This document shows positions 8,641 through 18,013 of a stretch of 64,000 nucleotides of DNA, in pieces (positions within the stretch are counted from its first letter, which is position 1; each line of letters opens with the position of its first letter). The stretch lies in NCBI GenBank assembly GCA_963777435.1, contig CAVZQT010000004.1:682001-746000 (forward strand), read 5' to 3'. The notes beneath the pieces were generated by a model that saw only the letters and a list, made by a program, of their open reading frames with translations, had not been told where the DNA came from and ran no database searches. This stretch comes from AP-15 sp963777435. GTDB taxonomy: Bacteria; Pseudomonadota; Alphaproteobacteria; ATCC43930; CGMCC-115725. The translations under genes were made by a program, and so were the position numbers.

Positions 8641-9810
8641 TCAGCGCAAAGGGGCCGGCGCCCCCGGCGCTGCCGCGGCCGGCGCTGGCGACGACGCTGC
8701 CGCGGGGGCGCCATTCGCACTCGCGGCGGCCCGGGCATGCGCCGTCTTTGCTTTATCGGGCTCGCCGAGCACCTCATAGGCATGGGCGAGCCGTTCCCAG
8801 CCGGCTTTGTCGTCGGGGTGCTGTTCGAGCCGTTGCGCCAGCCCCTCCACCATCCCGCGGATCATCCGCTGCCGCTGTTCGGGGGTCATCGATTGCGCGG
8901 CGGCGACATCCTGCGCGGTGGGGCCGGTGGCGGGTGTAGTCCCGCCCGGAGCGGCCGCGGCGGCTCCGCCTGCGGTCGCGCCGCCTTTCGACGATAGCTC
9001 GGCAAGGCGATCTTCGACGGTCTGCCGCCACGGCGCGTCGGCAGGCGCGCTCGCCAATAATGCCTGCAATTTCTGCTTGGCCCCGGCGGGATCGCCCCGC
9101 TGCAATGCCGCTTCCGCCCCGTAGTAGCGCGAGCGCGGATCATCGGGCGCCTTTGCAAATTCAGCCTCGGCGCCGGGCGTCACCTTGCCTTGGGCTTCGA
9201 GCACCAGGACTTCGCCGAACTCGGCATGTAACGAAGCATTCTCCGGCGCCAACGCTATCGCGTGACTGTAGGCGTCGCGCGCTTCGGCAAAGCGGCCGAG
9301 CGACGCCAGGGTGCGCCCGAGCAAGGTCCAGCCTTTAAGGTCGTCGGGCGCTGTCTTGAGATGCGCTTTGATCTGATCGGCGGCAGCGGCGAGATCGGCA
9401 GCGCTGTGCGGGTCGGCGGCATTGGCCGCAGTGGGTCCTTGGATGGCCGCGGGCGTACCAACAGCGAAATAGACCGCCATCGCCGTTGCCGGAAGCATCC
9501 CGGCGATCGCGATCGCAGCGCCGAACCGCCATGATGCTTCCGCTCCGCGGCCGGCGGGCGCAATCGATCCCGCCGGTTCACGATCGGTTGCGGCGAGCAG
9601 CCTTCGGGTGATCTCGGTGCGCGAAGTTTCGGCCTCCTCGGGGGTGATGCGGCCCTCGGCCAGTTCCTCGTCGATGGCGGCCAGTTGGCGTCGGAACAGC
9701 TCGGCAGCGGGCTCTTCATCTTCGCGCGGCCGCCGGCGCATCATCGGCCCCAGCAGCACGGTCAGCACCGCTACCGTTAAGAGCCCGGCAGCGAGCAGAA
9801 ACCAGATCAC
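8641..9810 (-). CDS. ccmI: Cytochrome c biogenesis protein CcmI
   Basis: A 389-residue membrane-anchored TPR protein that binds apocytochrome c and hands it to the CcmF/CcmH haem ligation complex. The N-terminal segment (residues 1-20) is the first membrane helix. A short cytoplasmic coiled region with the family-typical RRQLAAIDEELAEGRI follows, then a second helix at about 95-115. The periplasmic TPR part includes GWTLLGRTLASLGRFAEARDAY. The C-terminus is a low-complexity Ala/Pro tail. The GTG start at 9810 overlaps the ccmH stop as GTGA. Confidence 0.92.
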   Translation of the reverse strand: MIWFLLAAGLLTVAVLTVLLGPMMRRRPREDEEPAAELFRRQLAAIDEELAEGRITPEEAETSRTEITRRLLAATDREPAGSIAPAGRGAEASWRFGAAIAIAGMLPATAMAVYFAVGTPAAIQGPTAANAADPHSAADLAAAADQIKAHLKTAPDDLKGWTLLGRTLASLGRFAEARDAYSHAIALAPENASLHAEFGEVLVLEAQGKVTPGAEAEFAKAPDDPRSRYYGAEAALQRGDPAGAKQKLQALLASAPADAPWRQTVEDRLAELSSKGGATAGGAAAAAPGGTTPATGPTAQDVAAAQSMTPEQRQRMIRGMVEGLAQRLEQHPDDKAGWERLAHAYEVLGEPDKAKTAHARAAASANGAPAAASSPAPAAAAPGAPAPLR

Positions 9811-10275
9811 GCGCGGTCGCCGAGTAAAGCCGCTGCGCGAGCGGTCTCGTCAGGGGTCAGCGCCGGGGGGGGCGAATCAGGTTTGCGCTGCCGCGCCCGC
9901 ATCAGCAGGACCGCAGCCGCGCCGAGGACGAGGATCGGCGGACCCAGCCACAACACCCAGGTCAGCGGCTCGAATGGCGGATCGAGCAAAACAAAGACGC
10001 CGTAGCGGGTAACGATATAATTCAGCACCTGCTGATCGCTGTCGCCGTCGAGCAGCCGCTTGCGCACCAGAAGCCGCAGATCGTGCGCGAGCGGCGCGTT
10101 TGAACTCGTCGATCAATTCGTTTTGGCAGACGAGGCAGCGCAATTCCTGACTGATGGTCCGGGCACGGGCCTCAAGCGCGGGGTTGGCAAGACGCTCCGA
10201 AGGTTCGACCGCCCAGGCGAGCCGCGGCCCGATCGCCGCCAAGAGACCGAGCACCAGTAGCAGTCGCCAGATCAT
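9807..10275 (-). CDS. ccmH: Cytochrome c maturation protein CcmH, frame-shifted
   Basis: CcmH is a membrane-anchored thiol-disulfide protein that reduces the haem-binding cysteines of apocytochrome c. A signal helix at residues 1-22 precedes the active-site motif RCLVCQN. After ELIDE the frame breaks. Near 10103-10104 one extra base on the coding strand disrupts it; removing it gives S-N-A-P-L-A-H-D-L-R, the family sequence, which continues into GDSDQQVLNYIVTRYG and a C-terminal membrane helix. Repaired length is about 155 residues, normal for alphaproteobacterial CcmH. The start overlaps the ccmF stop as ATGA. Confidence 0.88.
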
Positions 10276-12263
10276 GCCGGTCCCGCGGGCCGCGCTGCTG
10301 CTCCCGGAACGGCGCGGGTGGCGAAGGCGCGCACCCGGCGGCGCCGGTCGCTGAGCGAGACGACCCCGCCCAATGCCGCCAACACCGCGCCAAACCAGAC
10401 CCACGGCACCAGGGGGTTGTAATACGCGCGCAACACCCATCCGCCTTTGCCGTCACCTTCGCCGAGCGCCAGATACAAATCGCCAAACCCGTTGGTGGTG
10501 ATCGAGGTGTTGGTCGTCGAGCTGCCGGCTATCGGATAATACCGGCGCTCCGGAAAGACTGGAAAGGGCGCATGGTCCGGCCGCTCGACGACAATCTCTG
10601 CGCGCTGCACCTGATAATTTTCGACCACACCCTGGGTTACCCCGACAAAGTGCAGGGTGCGGCCGGCGATCTGGACATTGTCGCCGGGATGCACCGTCTC
10701 GATGCGTTCGCTGCGCCACGCGGTCGATACAGTGACCCCGGCGATCAATACGCCAACGCCGAAATGGGCGATTGCATAGCCCCAAGTGCCGCGCGGCAGA
10801 TGAACGAGGCGGCGCAGCACGGTCGTGAGGGGGAGTTTGCCGAGCCCGGTGCGGTCGCCGAGGTCGGCCAAGACTCCCAGCATCGCCCAGACCGCGAGGG
10901 CGACACCGGCGAGTGCCGGCAGCGAGGCGGAGCGGTCGAAACCGAAGACGATCGCGGCCACCATGAGGGCGCCGACCAGGGCCGGTAGCAGGCGGCGGGC
11001 TGCTCCGGCGAGATCGCCGCGCCGCCAGGCGAGCACTGGGCCGATCGCCATCGCGATCAGGCCGGGAACGACGATTGGAACAAAGGTGGCGTCGAAATAT
11101 TGCGGGCCGACCGACAATTTGACGCCGCTCCAGACTTCGGCAAAGAGCGGGTAAAAGGTCCCGAGAAATACCGTCGCCATGCCGCCCGCCAGCAGCAGAT
11201 TATTGAGGACAAGGGCACCCTCGCGGCTGACCGGCGCGAATTGGTTGCCGGCGGCGAGGCTGGGCGCCCGCCAGGCGTATAGGATCAGGCCACCGCCGAT
11301 CACCACCCCGATCAGGATCAATATAAAGACGCCGCGGGTCGGGTCGAGCGCGAAGGAATGGACCGAGGTCAAGACGCCGGAGCGCACCAGGAACGTGCCG
11401 ATCAGGCTCATGCCAAAGGTCATGATCGCGAGCAGCAACGTCCAGCGCTGCAAGGCCTCGCGCTTTTCGACGACAGCGGCGGAATGCAACAGTGCCGTAC
11501 CCAGCAGCCATGGCATGAAGGAGGCGTTCTCGACCGGGTCCCAGGCCCACCAGCCGCCCCAACCGAGCACGTAATAGGCCCACCAACTGCCCATCGCGAC
11601 GCCGATCGTCAGCCCGCACCATGCGGTCAATGCCCAGGGCCGCACCCAACGCGCCCACACCGCGTCGACCCGGCCCTCGATCAAGGCTGCGATCGCGAAC
11701 GAATAACAGATCGAAAAGCCGACATAGCCGAAATAGAGAAACGGCGGGTGAAAGGCGAGGCCGGGGTCCTGCAATAGCGGGTTGAGGTCGCGGCCGTCGG
11801 CCGGCGCCGGAAACAGCCGCGCGAACGGGTTCGAGGTGGCGATGATGAACAACAACGTGCCACAGCCAAGCAGGCCTTGGATTGCCAAGGTCCGCGCCCG
11901 CAGGCTTGCCGGCAGCGCGTGGCCAAAAAACGCGACCAGCCCGCCAAACAAGGCCAGCATAAACACCCACAGCATCATCGAGCCTTCGTGACTGCCCCAG
12001 GCGCCGCTGACCTTGTAGAGCATCGGCTTTGACAGGCTCGAATTCTGGAAAACGTTGAGGACCGAGAAATCGGAAGTGATGTGCGCGTGAACAAAGACCG
12101 CAAAGGCGGTCGCCACCAGCGCGAATTGCAACAGCGCCGCCGGCCGGGCGATGTCCATCAGCCCGTGGCTGCGCGCCGCCGCACCGATAAGCGGCACTAT
12201 CCCCTGCACCGCCGCCACCAACAGCGCCAATACCAGCGCGAAATGGCCGATCTCTACGAGCAC
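10272..12263 (-). CDS. ccmF: Haem lyase CcmF
   Basis: A large polytopic protein of about 663 residues that receives haem from CcmE and attaches it to apocytochrome c at the periplasmic face. The tryptophan-rich WWD signature is clear: GWGGWWAWDPVENASFMPW near residues 225-245. Conserved histidine-containing segments (GSHEGSMMLW, VHSFALDP) fit the haem-handling loops. Start GTG 12263 (V-L-V-E-I-G-H-F) matches family starts; the upstream extension to 12305 is probably untranslated. It is first in ccmF-ccmH-ccmI. The thioredoxin-like ccmG, usually found between ccmF and ccmH, is missing, and ccmE is not upstream. Confidence 0.94.
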   Translation of the reverse strand: MLVEIGHFALVLALLVAAVQGIVPLIGAAARSHGLMDIARPAALLQFALVATAFAVFVHAHITSDFSVLNVFQNSSLSKPMLYKVSGAWGSHEGSMMLWVFMLALFGGLVAFFGHALPASLRARTLAIQGLLGCGTLLFIIATSNPFARLFPAPADGRDLNPLLQDPGLAFHPPFLYFGYVGFSICYSFAIAALIEGRVDAVWARWVRPWALTAWCGLTIGVAMGSWWAYYVLGWGGWWAWDPVENASFMPWLLGTALLHSAAVVEKREALQRWTLLLAIMTFGMSLIGTFLVRSGVLTSVHSFALDPTRGVFILILIGVVIGGGLILYAWRAPSLAAGNQFAPVSREGALVLNNLLLAGGMATVFLGTFYPLFAEVWSGVKLSVGPQYFDATFVPIVVPGLIAMAIGPVLAWRRGDLAGAARRLLPALVGALMVAAIVFGFDRSASLPALAGVALAVWAMLGVLADLGDRTGLGKLPLTTVLRRLVHLPRGTWGYAIAHFGVGVLIAGVTVSTAWRSERIETVHPGDNVQIAGRTLHFVGVTQGVVENYQVQRAEIVVERPDHAPFPVFPERRYYPIAGSSTTNTSITTNGFGDLYLALGEGDGKGGWVLRAYYNPLVPWVWFGAVLAALGGVVSLSDRRRRVRAFATRAVPGAAARPAGPA

Positions 12264-12323
12264 GTTGCTGCTCCCCAGGGAGTGCGGATCGTCATCTTGG
12301 CACAATTGGCTTTTGCGGGCTAT

Positions 12324-12351
12324 GTATTACCGGTTAGGCATCAGGTATTAC
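12324..12351 (+). promoter_or_regulatory. Direct repeats upstream of the vapB-like gene, candidate operator
   Basis: GTATTAC occurs at 12324-12330 and again at 12345-12351, start to start 21 bases, two helical turns. The repeats lie directly before the antitoxin start at 12362 and in the divergent gap with ccmF. AbrB-type antitoxins commonly autoregulate by binding repeats over their own promoter, so this is a reasonable operator. Binding is inferred. Confidence 0.4.
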
Positions 12352-12361
12352 GAGTGCAAAG

Positions 12362-12592
12362 ATGACCAAGATGACAGCCAAAGGTCAGGTGACAATCCCA
12401 AAGCGGCTGCGCGATCATCTCGGTCTGAAGCCAGGGTCGTTCGTCGATTTCGAATTGGCCGATGGCGGCGAGGTCGTCGTAAGAACCAAGGAAAAACAGC
12501 GAAAGGGGCGATTCGACGCGCTGCTGGGCAGCGCAAAGTTCGGAATGACGACAGATGAGTTAATGCGGTTGCTGCGCGGCGATGACGAGTGA
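12362..12592 (+). CDS. AbrB/MazE-type antitoxin of a VapBC module
   Basis: A 76-residue SpoVT/AbrB-fold DNA-binding protein. MTAKGQVTIPKRLRDHLGL is the swapped-hairpin signature, and LKPGSFVDFEL continues the fold. The C-terminal third (MTTDELMRLLRGDDE) is the likely toxin-binding tail. The stop overlaps the GTG start of the downstream PIN gene by four bases, the usual antitoxin-toxin order. Direct repeats at 12324-12351 may serve its autoregulation. Confidence 0.9.
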   Translation: MTKMTAKGQVTIPKRLRDHLGLKPGSFVDFELADGGEVVVRTKEKQRKGRFDALLGSAKFGMTTDELMRLLRGDDE

Positions 12593-12990
12593 TCATCATC
12601 GACACCAACGTGCTGCTGGATGTCGTCGGAAGCGATCCCGTTTGGTCCGACTGGTCGCGGCGACAACTGAACGCCGCCGCTGCGACCGACGATATGGCCA
12701 TCAACGATGTCGTTTACGCCGAGCTATCGGTCGGCTACCAGCGGATGGAGGACCTCGACGAGATGCTCGCCAGCACCGGCATCAGCCTAGCGCCGATCCC
12801 GCGCTCCGCGCTGTTCCTTGCCGGGAAGGCCTTTCGCAGATATCGCGAAGCAGGTGGCGGCAGGACCGGAGTGCTGGCTGACTTCTTTATCGGCGCTCAC
12901 GCGGTGATAACCGATGCGGCGCTGATCACCCGTGACACCCGGCGCTATCGCGCCTATTTCCCCCGAATAAATCTGATAGCTCCAAACTGA
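12589..12990 (+). CDS. vapC: PIN-domain ribonuclease toxin (VapC family)
   Basis: A 133-residue PIN domain. The acidic residues for Mg binding are visible: IDTNVLLD at the N-terminus, the Glu of YAELSVG near residue 44, and the Asp of LADFFIGAHA near residue 100, with a further Asp in ITRDTRR. VapC toxins cleave tRNA or rRNA when released from the antitoxin. The GTG start at 12589 overlaps the antitoxin stop. The target RNA is not predictable from sequence. Confidence 0.9.
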   Translation: MIIIDTNVLLDVVGSDPVWSDWSRRQLNAAAATDDMAINDVVYAELSVGYQRMEDLDEMLASTGISLAPIPRSALFLAGKAFRRYREAGGGRTGVLADFFIGAHAVITDAALITRDTRRYRAYFPRINLIAPN

Positions 12991-13023
12991 CCCGAGGTTT
13001 GGTCTGCCCCGGCTCCATCCCGT

Positions 13024-14248
13024 TTACTTGGCAGCGTGATCGGTTAGCAGCATACGGCCGTAGGGGGCCATCGCGGCGGAGCGGCTGGCGGCGTGGTGGG
13101 TCAGGATCGTCATGATGTCGCGGCGGATCGCACCCAGCCGGTCGCTGTCATAGACCCAGCGGGCGCCGTCCATTTCGCACAACCGGTCGACCGCCCAGCT
13201 TACCTGATGCTGCGCATAGACCATGTCGCGGCGCGCGCGCAACGCCTCGGCTTCGGTGATGCGGCGGCCCGACGACACCTCGTCGGTGCTTGAGTTCGCG
13301 CCCGGTATGGAGCAGCAGGGTTGCGGTGTCGATCGCGGCGGCGGCCTCGCCGATCGCCATCTGCACGATTTCGGATTGGGCGACCTTGCTCGTCCCGCGC
13401 GACACCCGCCCGGCGAGGGCGGCGCAAGAAATGTCGAGCGCGCGTTGGCCGAGCGCGATGCACACCGGCGGCAATGAATACGACACGAGGAAACCGCGCG
13501 GCGCCCGCAACACCGGATAGTCGGGATGCACCAATGCCCCCGGCGGCGTGCCGGCAAACAAGTCGGCGACCATCACGATGCGGTGCTCGGGGACGAACAC
13601 ATCATCCAATACCAGCGACTTGCTGCCGGTGCCGGCAAGCCCCAGAGTTTGCCAATCGTCGACGATGTCGATCTCGGCGAGCGGCGCCAATGCATAGGCG
13701 ATCGTCCGCGGGTCGCCGGCCTCGCCGAGAAACGCCCCGAGGATCGCCCATTGCGCATAGTCGCAGCCGCTCGAAAACGGATAGCGCCCGCTCAGCCGCC
13801 AGCCGCCCGGCACGCGTTTCGCGGCGGCGCGCGGCGCCAGCGAAGACGAGGCGACCGCCTCCGGATCGTTGCTCCAGACATCGATCTGCGCTTGTTCGGG
13901 ATATTGCGCGATGATCCATTGATGCTCGGCCAGGACCGCGTAGACCCAGGCCGAGGACGCGCAGCCATAGGTCAACTCCTCGACAATCCGCGAGAACAGG
14001 CTGAACCGGCCCTGCATGCCGCCAAACCGCCGCGGCTGCAGAATGCGCATGATGCCCGCGGCACGGTACTCGGCGATCGTCTCCGCCGGTACTTTGCGCG
14101 CCGCCGCCGCAGCCGATGCCCGCTCAGCCAGACGCGGGATCAACCCCCGCGCCCGGCCTAGCACAGCGCGTTCATCATCCGGCAAACGGCTGTCATCGCC
14201 GGAAAGCGAAGTCGCACCAAACCGCGTTGTTATTTGGCCGTCAGGCAT
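13024..14248 (-). CDS. Acyl-CoA-dehydrogenase-fold flavin monooxygenase, frame-shifted near 13280
   Basis: The protein resembles group D flavin-dependent monooxygenases and related acyl-CoA dehydrogenase-like enzymes (HpaB C2 or HsaA type). Evidence is the N-terminal helix set with RVPAETIAEYRAAG-like sequence, GGWRLSGRYPFSSGCDYAQW in the middle, LGLAGTGSKSLVLDDVFVP in the beta domain, and a C-terminal helical bundle. The frame breaks after LLLHTGRELK near 13280. The last 90 residues, ending LLTDHAAK, continue in another frame as ITEAEALRARRDMVYAQHQV. Such enzymes need a partner flavin reductase, which is not adjacent. The substrate is unknown, possibly aromatic. Confidence 0.78.
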
Positions 14249-14370
14249 AGCCGCCGCCGCCTTGACATTGATCTGGCGTCAGCGTGCATCGCCGGTGGCG
14301 CGGAGACAAGGGGAGTCCGCGGGTATGCCATCCAACCACAGTTGTGCCGGCCGCAGCATGCACCCTGGCG

Positions 14371-14802
14371 CTAAAAACTCGCGCAGGAGTCGCGGGTGAT
14401 CAGGCCGACCGATTGCTGGTGGAATTTGGTCTTGTAAGCATCGATTACCGCTGATAGCCGGTGCGCGAGATCGGGGGTTGGCTTGACCGCGACGAGCAGG
14501 ATCTTGGTCGGGTCGCGGGCGATGTGGCCGGTTCGCGGATTGCGCCACTGGCCCTCGCCGTCAAAGACGGTGAAGCCGTCGGGGAAGTTGGGGGTAATGG
14601 TTTGCGCCGTGAAATCGGCCCATTCGGAATCGGTCAGCGGAGCGCGGCTCTTAATGGCGCGGCCAAAGAACAGCTCAGCAACCAGCATCCGCTGTTGCGA
14701 TGGCAGCGGACAGGCGTAGGGCGCGATTGACTCCGAAGCCGCACATCCAAAAAGCAGTATCGACAACAACCCTGCCGCCAGCCTCGCCGTGAGCTTCTCC
14801 AA
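14371..14802 (-). CDS. DUF3574 lipoprotein
   Basis: A protein of about 143 residues with a lipoprotein signal ending in L-L-F-G-C, the lipobox Cys. The mature part carries the DUF3574 pattern: LVAELFFGRAI, SEWADFTAQTITPNFPDGF, GQWRNP and ILLVAVKPTP. The function of the family is unknown. The TTG at 14802 is preferred because an AAAGG site lies a few bases upstream; an in-frame TTG at 14844 is also possible. Location should be the periplasmic face of a membrane. Confidence 0.75.
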   Translation of the reverse strand: MEKLTARLAAGLLSILLFGCAASESIAPYACPLPSQQRMLVAELFFGRAIKSRAPLTDSEWADFTAQTITPNFPDGFTVFDGEGQWRNPRTGHIARDPTKILLVAVKPTPDLAHRLSAVIDAYKTKFHQQSVGLITRDSCASF

Positions 14803-14904
14803 TCCAACCCTTTGCACCGACTTGTTCCGGCAAGGAGTAACCAACGCCCGCTCGCTCCGAACAGCTTGCCCATAGTTCGCGACGTCGGGAAGATTGGCGG
14901 CTGC

Positions 14905-16083
14905 TTAGCTCGGCATGTAGGTGTCGAACAGGCGGTGGTGCTCGTCGAGCGCGTAGCGGTCGGTCATGCCGGCGAGATAATCCGCCGCGACGCGCGCGGT
15001 TTTCGCGTCGCCGGGACCGGCGGCAAGACCACGCCACTCGCCGGGCAGGCATTCGGGCTCGGCGAGATAGAGCCCAAACAGGTCGCGGATCACCCGCCGC
15101 GCCTTTGAGCTCATTCGGTTGACGCGGTAATGCCGGTACATGCGCTCGAACAAAAAATCCTTCAGCGCGCGGTCGTTGTTGCGCATTTCGAGTGAAAAGG
15201 CGGCAACCGGCTCCTTCAGCGCGCGCACCTCCGCCGCCGACCGAACCGCACTATCCGCAATCCGGGCGCGGGTCTCGGTGATCAGATCGCCGACCATACG
15301 ATCGATCACCCGCCGGATCGCTTCATGGATTAGCTGCGGCTCCTCAATCGCGGGATAACGTTCCGCGACCGACCGGAAGATCGGGCCGACCATTGGCACA
15401 TCGGCGAGATCGGCGACCGAGAACAGCCCGGCCCGCAGCCCGTCGTCGATGTCATGGTTGTTGTACGCGATGTCGTCGGCGAGGGCGGCGACCTGCGCTT
15501 CGGGACCCGCGAAAGTATCGAGTTCCAGCGGGTGGCGCCGGTCGTATTCGGCGATCGTCGGCGGCACCGGCCGAGCGCTGCCGGGGCCACTGAGCGGGCC
15601 ATTGTGTTTGACCGTGCCCTCGAGCGCTTCCCAGGTCAGATTGAGGCCGTCGAACTCGGCGTAGCGGCGTTCGAGCCGGGTCAGAATGCGCAGCGTCTGG
15701 TCATTGTGCGAAAAGCCGCCAAAGCCCGCCATTTCGGCATTCAATGCCTCCTCGCCGGCATGACCGAACGGCGTGTGCCCGAGATCATGCGCGAGCGCCA
15801 CGGTTTCCGCGAGGTCTTCGTCGAGCCCGAGCGCGCGTGCGACAGTGCGGGCGATCTGCGCCACTTCGAGGCTGTGAGTCAGCCGGGTGCGGTAATGGTC
15901 GCCCTCATGATAGACAAACACCTGGGTCTTGTGGGTCAACCGGCGAAACGCCGTCGAGTGAATGATGCGGTCGCGATCGCGCTGAAACGGCGAGCGCATC
16001 GCGTGCTCGGCCTCGGGATTGAGCCGGCCGCAACTCTCTTCAGGCTTTGACGCGTAGGGTGCCAAACCTGGAAGCCGGTGCAT
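14905..16083 (-). CDS. dgt: Deoxyguanosinetriphosphate triphosphohydrolase-like protein
   Basis: An HD-domain dNTP triphosphohydrolase of about 392 residues. It starts with the conserved RSPFQRDRDRIIHSTAFRRL and continues with RTRLTHSLEV. The metal-binding HD is in ALAHDLGHTPFGHAGE. DDIAYNNHDIDDGLR supplies the remaining Asp ligand. The family hydrolyses dNTPs to the nucleoside and triphosphate and helps set dNTP pools. ATG 16083 (M-H-R-L-P-G-L) is chosen because homology begins just after it; the frame extends to 16134. The gene is apparently monocistronic. Confidence 0.93.
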   Translation of the reverse strand: MHRLPGLAPYASKPEESCGRLNPEAEHAMRSPFQRDRDRIIHSTAFRRLTHKTQVFVYHEGDHYRTRLTHSLEVAQIARTVARALGLDEDLAETVALAHDLGHTPFGHAGEEALNAEMAGFGGFSHNDQTLRILTRLERRYAEFDGLNLTWEALEGTVKHNGPLSGPGSARPVPPTIAEYDRRHPLELDTFAGPEAQVAALADDIAYNNHDIDDGLRAGLFSVADLADVPMVGPIFRSVAERYPAIEEPQLIHEAIRRVIDRMVGDLITETRARIADSAVRSAAEVRALKEPVAAFSLEMRNNDRALKDFLFERMYRHYRVNRMSSKARRVIRDLFGLYLAEPECLPGEWRGLAAGPGDAKTARVAADYLAGMTDRYALDEHHRLFDTYMPS

Positions 16084-16209
16084 AAGTTGACCTTGATCCG
16101 CGCCGCAATCCTCGTCCATTTGCGCATCAGGCAATCATCGATCAACGCCTTTATTTCTGTTGCGAGCGTTTTCCGTTAGCATTGGCTCAACTTATCGGGG
16201 GAAAGCGCC

Positions 16210-16425
16210 ATGGAATACATCCGCGTGTCGTTTGATCCGAACGATGTCCGCGACGTGATTGCGAGCGGAAACGTGATCGGCGAGACCGAGACCGAACTCG
16301 CGGTGCAACCCAATTATTATGTCATTTCGCTGTCCGGCTCAGGCTACGCGCCGCCCTATTGGTACGGTGTCGTCAGCGGCACGACTGTACGACATCCGCT
16401 GACCATCTCTTTCACCCCGGCATAA
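16210..16425 (+). CDS. Small protein of unknown function before a patatin gene
   Basis: A 71-residue protein without signal peptide or membrane segment. It has alternating polar and aromatic residues (QPNYYVISLSGSGYAPPYWYG) that suggest a small beta-sheet domain. GGGGGAAAG lies a few bases upstream of the ATG, a strong ribosome binding site, which supports translation. The patatin lipoprotein starts 12 bases after its stop, so the two are probably co-transcribed. I do not recognise a family. Confidence 0.65.
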   Translation: MEYIRVSFDPNDVRDVIASGNVIGETETELAVQPNYYVISLSGSGYAPPYWYGVVSGTTVRHPLTISFTPA

Positions 16426-16436
16426 GGCCCAGCATC

Positions 16437-17936
16437 ATGCGCGGGCGATTTTGGTTCGTCCTCAGCGCGTTGCTGGCCAGCGGATGCGCCGCCGGCATGC
16501 ATTTCGAGAACACGCCGTTGCCGGTGGGCGAGACCAATCCCGATTTGCGCACGATCGCGCCGGCGAGCCCGGACCGGCCGGTGATCCTGATGACTTTCTC
16601 GGGCGGAGGGTCCCGCGCCGCCGCCCTCGCCGAAGCTGTGTTGCGGGAACTGTCGCAAACCAGTTACGCCGCTCCCGACGGCCCGCACATCCTGACCGAA
16701 GACGTTAAATATATTTCGTCGGTGTCGGGCGGCAGCGTCACCGCCGCATGGTTTGGGTTACGCCGTGGGCCTGGTCATTGGGACGGTGATCTCGACGGTC
16801 TGCGCAATGATTTTCTGGCGCAAGACAATATGCGGACGCTCGAACTCGACGCCGCCAATCCGATCACCTTGTTTGGGCTCGTCACCGGCCAGATCACCCA
16901 CATCGAGGCCGAGGAGGCGCTGTTCAACGCGCGCCTTTACCACGACGCCCCGCTTGCCGCGCTGAACCAGCCGGGCAAGCCCTTCATCGTGCTGAACGCG
17001 ACCGACATGGCGGGCGGCGAGACCTTCGCCGTGGACCCGCGGCGGTTCGATGACATCTGTTCGAAATACGACGCGCTGCCGATCGCGACCGCAGTGTCAG
17101 CCTCCGCCGCCTTTCCGATTCTGCTGACCCCGGTCGCGTTCCAAGACTATTCCAGCGGATGCCCGGGAAAGTTGCGCAACGGCCAATGGATCACAGTCGA
17201 TCTATCGAACCCGTACACGCCCTACCTGAACCTCGCCGAATACAAAGATGCCCGCTACTCCAACGATTTGCGGCATGGGCCCAACCCGTATCGCCGCATC
17301 GACTATCTTTATTTTCTCGATGGTGGGCTCGCCGACAATCTCGGGACCCGGTCGTTACGCACGGCGCTGATCGCGCCCTACGATGACGCCCAAGTCTTGC
17401 GGGCCATAAACGACGGCAAGATCCGCAAGCTCGTGGTCGTCGTCGTTAACGCCCGCGGCGATCCGCCTAACAAACTTTACCAGCAAGCGCAGCAACCGGG
17501 CCTTGTCGGCCAGATCCAGGCGGTGACTTCGGTACCGCTCGACGCCAACACCGCAAATTCAGAGACGGCAATGTCCGCCCTGCTCGGCGAATTGGCGCAG
17601 GCTGCCGCCGACGCCAGCAACCGAGCGAAATTTGGCGGCATGCGGATTTACGGCATTACGGTCGATTACGATCAGATCCCGGCCGACACGCCGGCGCATA
17701 TCATGCTGCGCGACATGGCGAAAGACGTGCCGACAAGCTGGAGCCTGACGCCGCAGCAACTGCAGGTCACCGAGGAAGCCGGCCGTTTTCTGCTGCGCCG
17801 CCACCCCTGCTATCGCGTATTGCTCGGCGACCTCAACGCCGCACAGACCGCGATGCCCAGCGAAGACCAGCCGCCGATGATCCCGTGCACCACCAAGATC
17901 GACATCCAAAAACGCGCCGGGGCACCATCGAGCTGA
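16437..17936 (+). CDS. Patatin-like phospholipase lipoprotein
   Basis: A 499-residue lipoprotein. The signal ends in L-L-A-S-G-C, the lipobox, at residues 12-17. The patatin fold shows the oxyanion loop SGGGSRAAA near 60, the nucleophile elbow VSGGS near 100 and the Asp of the catalytic dyad in FLDGGLADN near 300. The middle segment between nucleophile and Asp is longer than in simple patatins. The enzyme probably hydrolyses acyl esters of membrane lipids at the envelope. It lies behind a small co-directional gene. Confidence 0.85.
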   Translation: MRGRFWFVLSALLASGCAAGMHFENTPLPVGETNPDLRTIAPASPDRPVILMTFSGGGSRAAALAEAVLRELSQTSYAAPDGPHILTEDVKYISSVSGGSVTAAWFGLRRGPGHWDGDLDGLRNDFLAQDNMRTLELDAANPITLFGLVTGQITHIEAEEALFNARLYHDAPLAALNQPGKPFIVLNATDMAGGETFAVDPRRFDDICSKYDALPIATAVSASAAFPILLTPVAFQDYSSGCPGKLRNGQWITVDLSNPYTPYLNLAEYKDARYSNDLRHGPNPYRRIDYLYFLDGGLADNLGTRSLRTALIAPYDDAQVLRAINDGKIRKLVVVVVNARGDPPNKLYQQAQQPGLVGQIQAVTSVPLDANTANSETAMSALLGELAQAAADASNRAKFGGMRIYGITVDYDQIPADTPAHIMLRDMAKDVPTSWSLTPQQLQVTEEAGRFLLRRHPCYRVLLGDLNAAQTAMPSEDQPPMIPCTTKIDIQKRAGAPSS

Positions 17937-17989
17937 CCCCTCGATCGAGGCCGTGGCTTGACGCATGTCAGCGGACGGGGCACCTATTA

Positions 17990-18004
17990 GCTAGCTTAGC
18001 TAGC
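17990..18004 (+). promoter_or_regulatory. GCTAGC repeat upstream of the Phd antitoxin, candidate operator
   Basis: GCTAGC is repeated at 17990-17995 and 17999-18004, separated by TTA. GCTAGC is itself a palindrome, so the site is both a direct and an inverted repeat. It ends ten bases before the antitoxin ATG at 18014. Phd antitoxins bind palindromes next to their start to repress the operon. Assignment is inferred from position and symmetry. Confidence 0.45.
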
Positions 18005-18013
18005 GGCGATTCG

